Part shown: positions 62,705 through 64,000 of the stretch, piece by piece
Position numbering within the stretch: the stretch's first letter is position 1
Layout of the letters: each line of letters starts with the position of its first letter
Origin: Treponema sp. OMZ 838
GTDB taxonomy: Bacteria > Spirochaetota > Spirochaetia > Treponematales > Treponemataceae
Reading direction: 5' to 3'
Assembly (NCBI RefSeq): GCF_000775995.1
Contig: NZ_CP009227.1
Location: 124,001-188,000, forward strand
DNA: 64,000 nucleotides
Notes under the pieces: model-generated
The model's database searches: none
What the model was told of the DNA's origin: nothing
Seen by the model: the letters and a program-made list of their open reading frames with translations, nothing else
Program-made: the position numbers and the translations under genes

Positions 62705-64000
62705 TTATTCCAACGGAGCGAAATAGCCGGTTTCATCTCTGCCCGAACGGGTTAAAAGCCGTACTTCAACTTCAACCGGTAAATAGGCGCGGCCGAAGTC
62801 GGTGGGCAATGTCGAGGTATAGCTCAACTGATACGAACCTATGGGTTTGGCGATTAAATCTTCAATAATCGGAGACAGTCCCTGTTCGGCATAGATATAC
62901 GTACTCGTTCCGCCCGTTTTTGTACAAAGATATGCCAATTCTGCCGGTAATGTCCGCGGCTTTAGATTAACCGCATAAAAACGGATACCGTTGTTGGTCA
63001 TATATGCGGCAAGATCGTTTAAGCTGTACTGCTTAAAGCTGTCGGAACCGATATCTTCAAACGACAAGAACACGATAGCCCGCTTCGGAGCCGCATTAAT
63101 AAGCTCCCCGCTCGCAAGCCGCAATGCAAGATCGCAGTTCCATACCGGAGACCATGCCGCCTTTAATTTAAGCGGCTGCGATAAGAGCGCTTCGGGAGAA
63201 AACTTCCCTTCCAATACCGGAAGCTGAGATGCCGACACAACGGAAACTTTTCCTTTCCCTTGCATTGACTCGGCAAGCTCTTTTACCACCGTCTTAACCA
63301 GCTCAAATTCCTTTTCCGACTGAGGAGATCGCTCAATTACAACAGCAATATCGCAGCCGGTATTGAGGTAGGCGGCGCCTTTTAAAGTAAAATCATTGAC
63401 TTGCCGGTTCGATTCGGTCAAGAAAAAATTATTCGCCGTTAAACCGACCAGCGGCTGCCCCATCCGGTTTTCTACGCGGACATCGACGGTAACTGTCGGG
63501 AACTTATCGGCATAGACGCGGTCGAAGCGGACAAACAAACCGCCCGCCAGTTCGTTGATATGAGAAAAGACTTGAATATTTCCGTTTTTATAATCGGCTA
63601 ACAAAAGGCTGCCGTTGGCATCGGGAATCGCCGCGGTTACACGGGCAGGTGCATTTCCTAAACTTGCAACGGTATACAAACTCGCTAAGCCGATATCGAC
63701 CAAGTACACCTTATTGGCACAGGACACCAGCAGATTGTTTTTCCATACCCGCATCGACTCCGCCTGTACAACACTTCCGTCCGGCAGCAGAGTTCTGATA
63801 TAGTTTCCCGCCGTATCAAACACATAGATAGAGCCTTTTACCGAATCCGCAACGTAGACCAAATCGTCTAGGATTGCGATACCTGCCGGAGCGGTAAAGC
63901 CCGGGAATATGCCGCTGCGCTGCCCGAACGTAAAAAGCCCTTCTCCGTCCGGAGAAAACACCACAACGCGGGCGTTACCGAAATCCGTTACAAAAATATT
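62705..64000 (-). CDS. NHL-repeat / VWA-like protein, 5' end outside window
   Basis: The visible 431 codons have NHL-type beta-propeller repeats at the upstream end (VYVADSVKGSIYVFDTAGNYIRTL, LLLADYKNGNIQVFS) and a VWA-like domain (CDIAVVIERSPQSEKEFELVKTVVKELAE ... AIVFLSFEDIG). The frame stays open to the right edge (TDFGNARVVVFSPDG). It is probably an exported protein-binding protein, but no signal peptide is visible because the start lies beyond the window. Confidence 0.75.
   Translation of the reverse strand, partial: NIFVTDFGNARVVVFSPDGEGLFTFGQRSGIFPGFTAPAGIAILDDLVYVADSVKGSIYVFDTAGNYIRTLLPDGSVVQAESMRVWKNNLLVSCANKVYLVDIGLASLYTVASLGNAPARVTAAIPDANGSLLLADYKNGNIQVFSHINELAGGLFVRFDRVYADKFPTVTVDVRVENRMGQPLVGLTANNFFLTESNRQVNDFTLKGAAYLNTGCDIAVVIERSPQSEKEFELVKTVVKELAESMQGKGKVSVVSASQLPVLEGKFSPEALLSQPLKLKAAWSPVWNCDLALRLASGELINAAPKRAIVFLSFEDIGSDSFKQYSLNDLAAYMTNNGIRFYAVNLKPRTLPAELAYLCTKTGGTSTYIYAEQGLSPIIEDLIAKPIGSYQLSYTSTLPTDFGRAYLPVEVEVRLLTRSGRDETGYFAPLE

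Noticed and set aside
1-64000. CRISPR array, rRNA genes, prophage, replication origin
   Set aside because: No regularly spaced repeats, rRNA motifs, phage structural genes or DnaA-box clusters were found.

Overview
The window looks like chromosome of an oral-type treponeme (Spirochaetes). The evidence is a FlaA flagellar sheath gene with a signal peptide, a CheA-CheW(CheR)-CheX-CheY operon, a TatP/TatT TRAP system whose TPR lipoprotein matches Treponema pallidum TatT, a spirochaete-type spiro-SPASM gene, and glycine-reductase selenoprotein A beside its thioredoxin system. Base composition is moderate, so a T. vincentii/T. medium-like species fits better than T. pallidum, but the species is an inference.

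Layout. 1-13.7 kb: the end of rpsT, a RelA/SpoT-TPR gene, flaA with a textbook sigma-70 promoter, a GerMN protein and an amidase. A minus-strand glycan/modification cluster follows (ATP-grasp, SpsF/PseG-like plus methyltransferase split by a -1 frameshift, glycosyltransferase, spiro-SPASM), then a second GerMN protein and an atypical response regulator. 13.7-18.6 kb: chemotaxis operon. 18.7-20.6 kb: trxB-trxA-grdA, with in-frame UGA as selenocysteine in grdA. 20.8-26.1 kb: pcnB, then the TRAP transporter (DctQM, TatP, TatT). 26.2-32.1 kb: GNAT, OmpA-like protein, peroxiredoxin with an operator-like dyad, degenerate LysM/M23 protein, LysR regulator, CcdA and a TlpA-like lipoprotein. 32.5-50.1 kb: tRNA-Arg, a giant alpha-2-macroglobulin lipoprotein with an intact thioester, and about 8.6 kb further on its usual partner PbpC. 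Between them lie an overlapping AAA-ATPase/nuclease-DUF3791-DUF3990-DUF3791 cassette, decayed insertion sequences and an MFS-GH2 pair. 50.3-57.2 kb: tRNA-Met, a GH2 enzyme, a P-loop protein and a sugar ABC importer without its ATPase. 57.5-64 kb: GNAT, an ArsM-like methyltransferase with an internal UGA (second selenoprotein candidate), a SWIM-SNF2 helicase and an NHL/VWA protein running off the window.

How it fits together. The TrxB-TrxA-GrdA trio supports amino-acid fermentation through glycine reductase and implies a working selenocysteine machinery elsewhere in the genome. The ArsM-like gene probably uses the same machinery. The modification genes near flaA could serve flagellin or surface glycosylation. 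A2M and PbpC would form a periplasmic protease-trap/wall-repair pair.

Most unusual items: (1) the selenocysteine ArsM candidate with a UGA-proximal stem-loop; (2) the -1 slippery site joining two ORFs into a 901-residue enzyme; (3) the four-gene AAA/PD-(D/E)XK plus ADP-ribosyltransferase-like cassette; (4) a hairpin-rich repeat family, one copy of which interrupts an IS256 transposase; (5) a 258-bp near-palindrome; (6) a candidate small RNA carrying anti-Shine-Dalgarno motifs.
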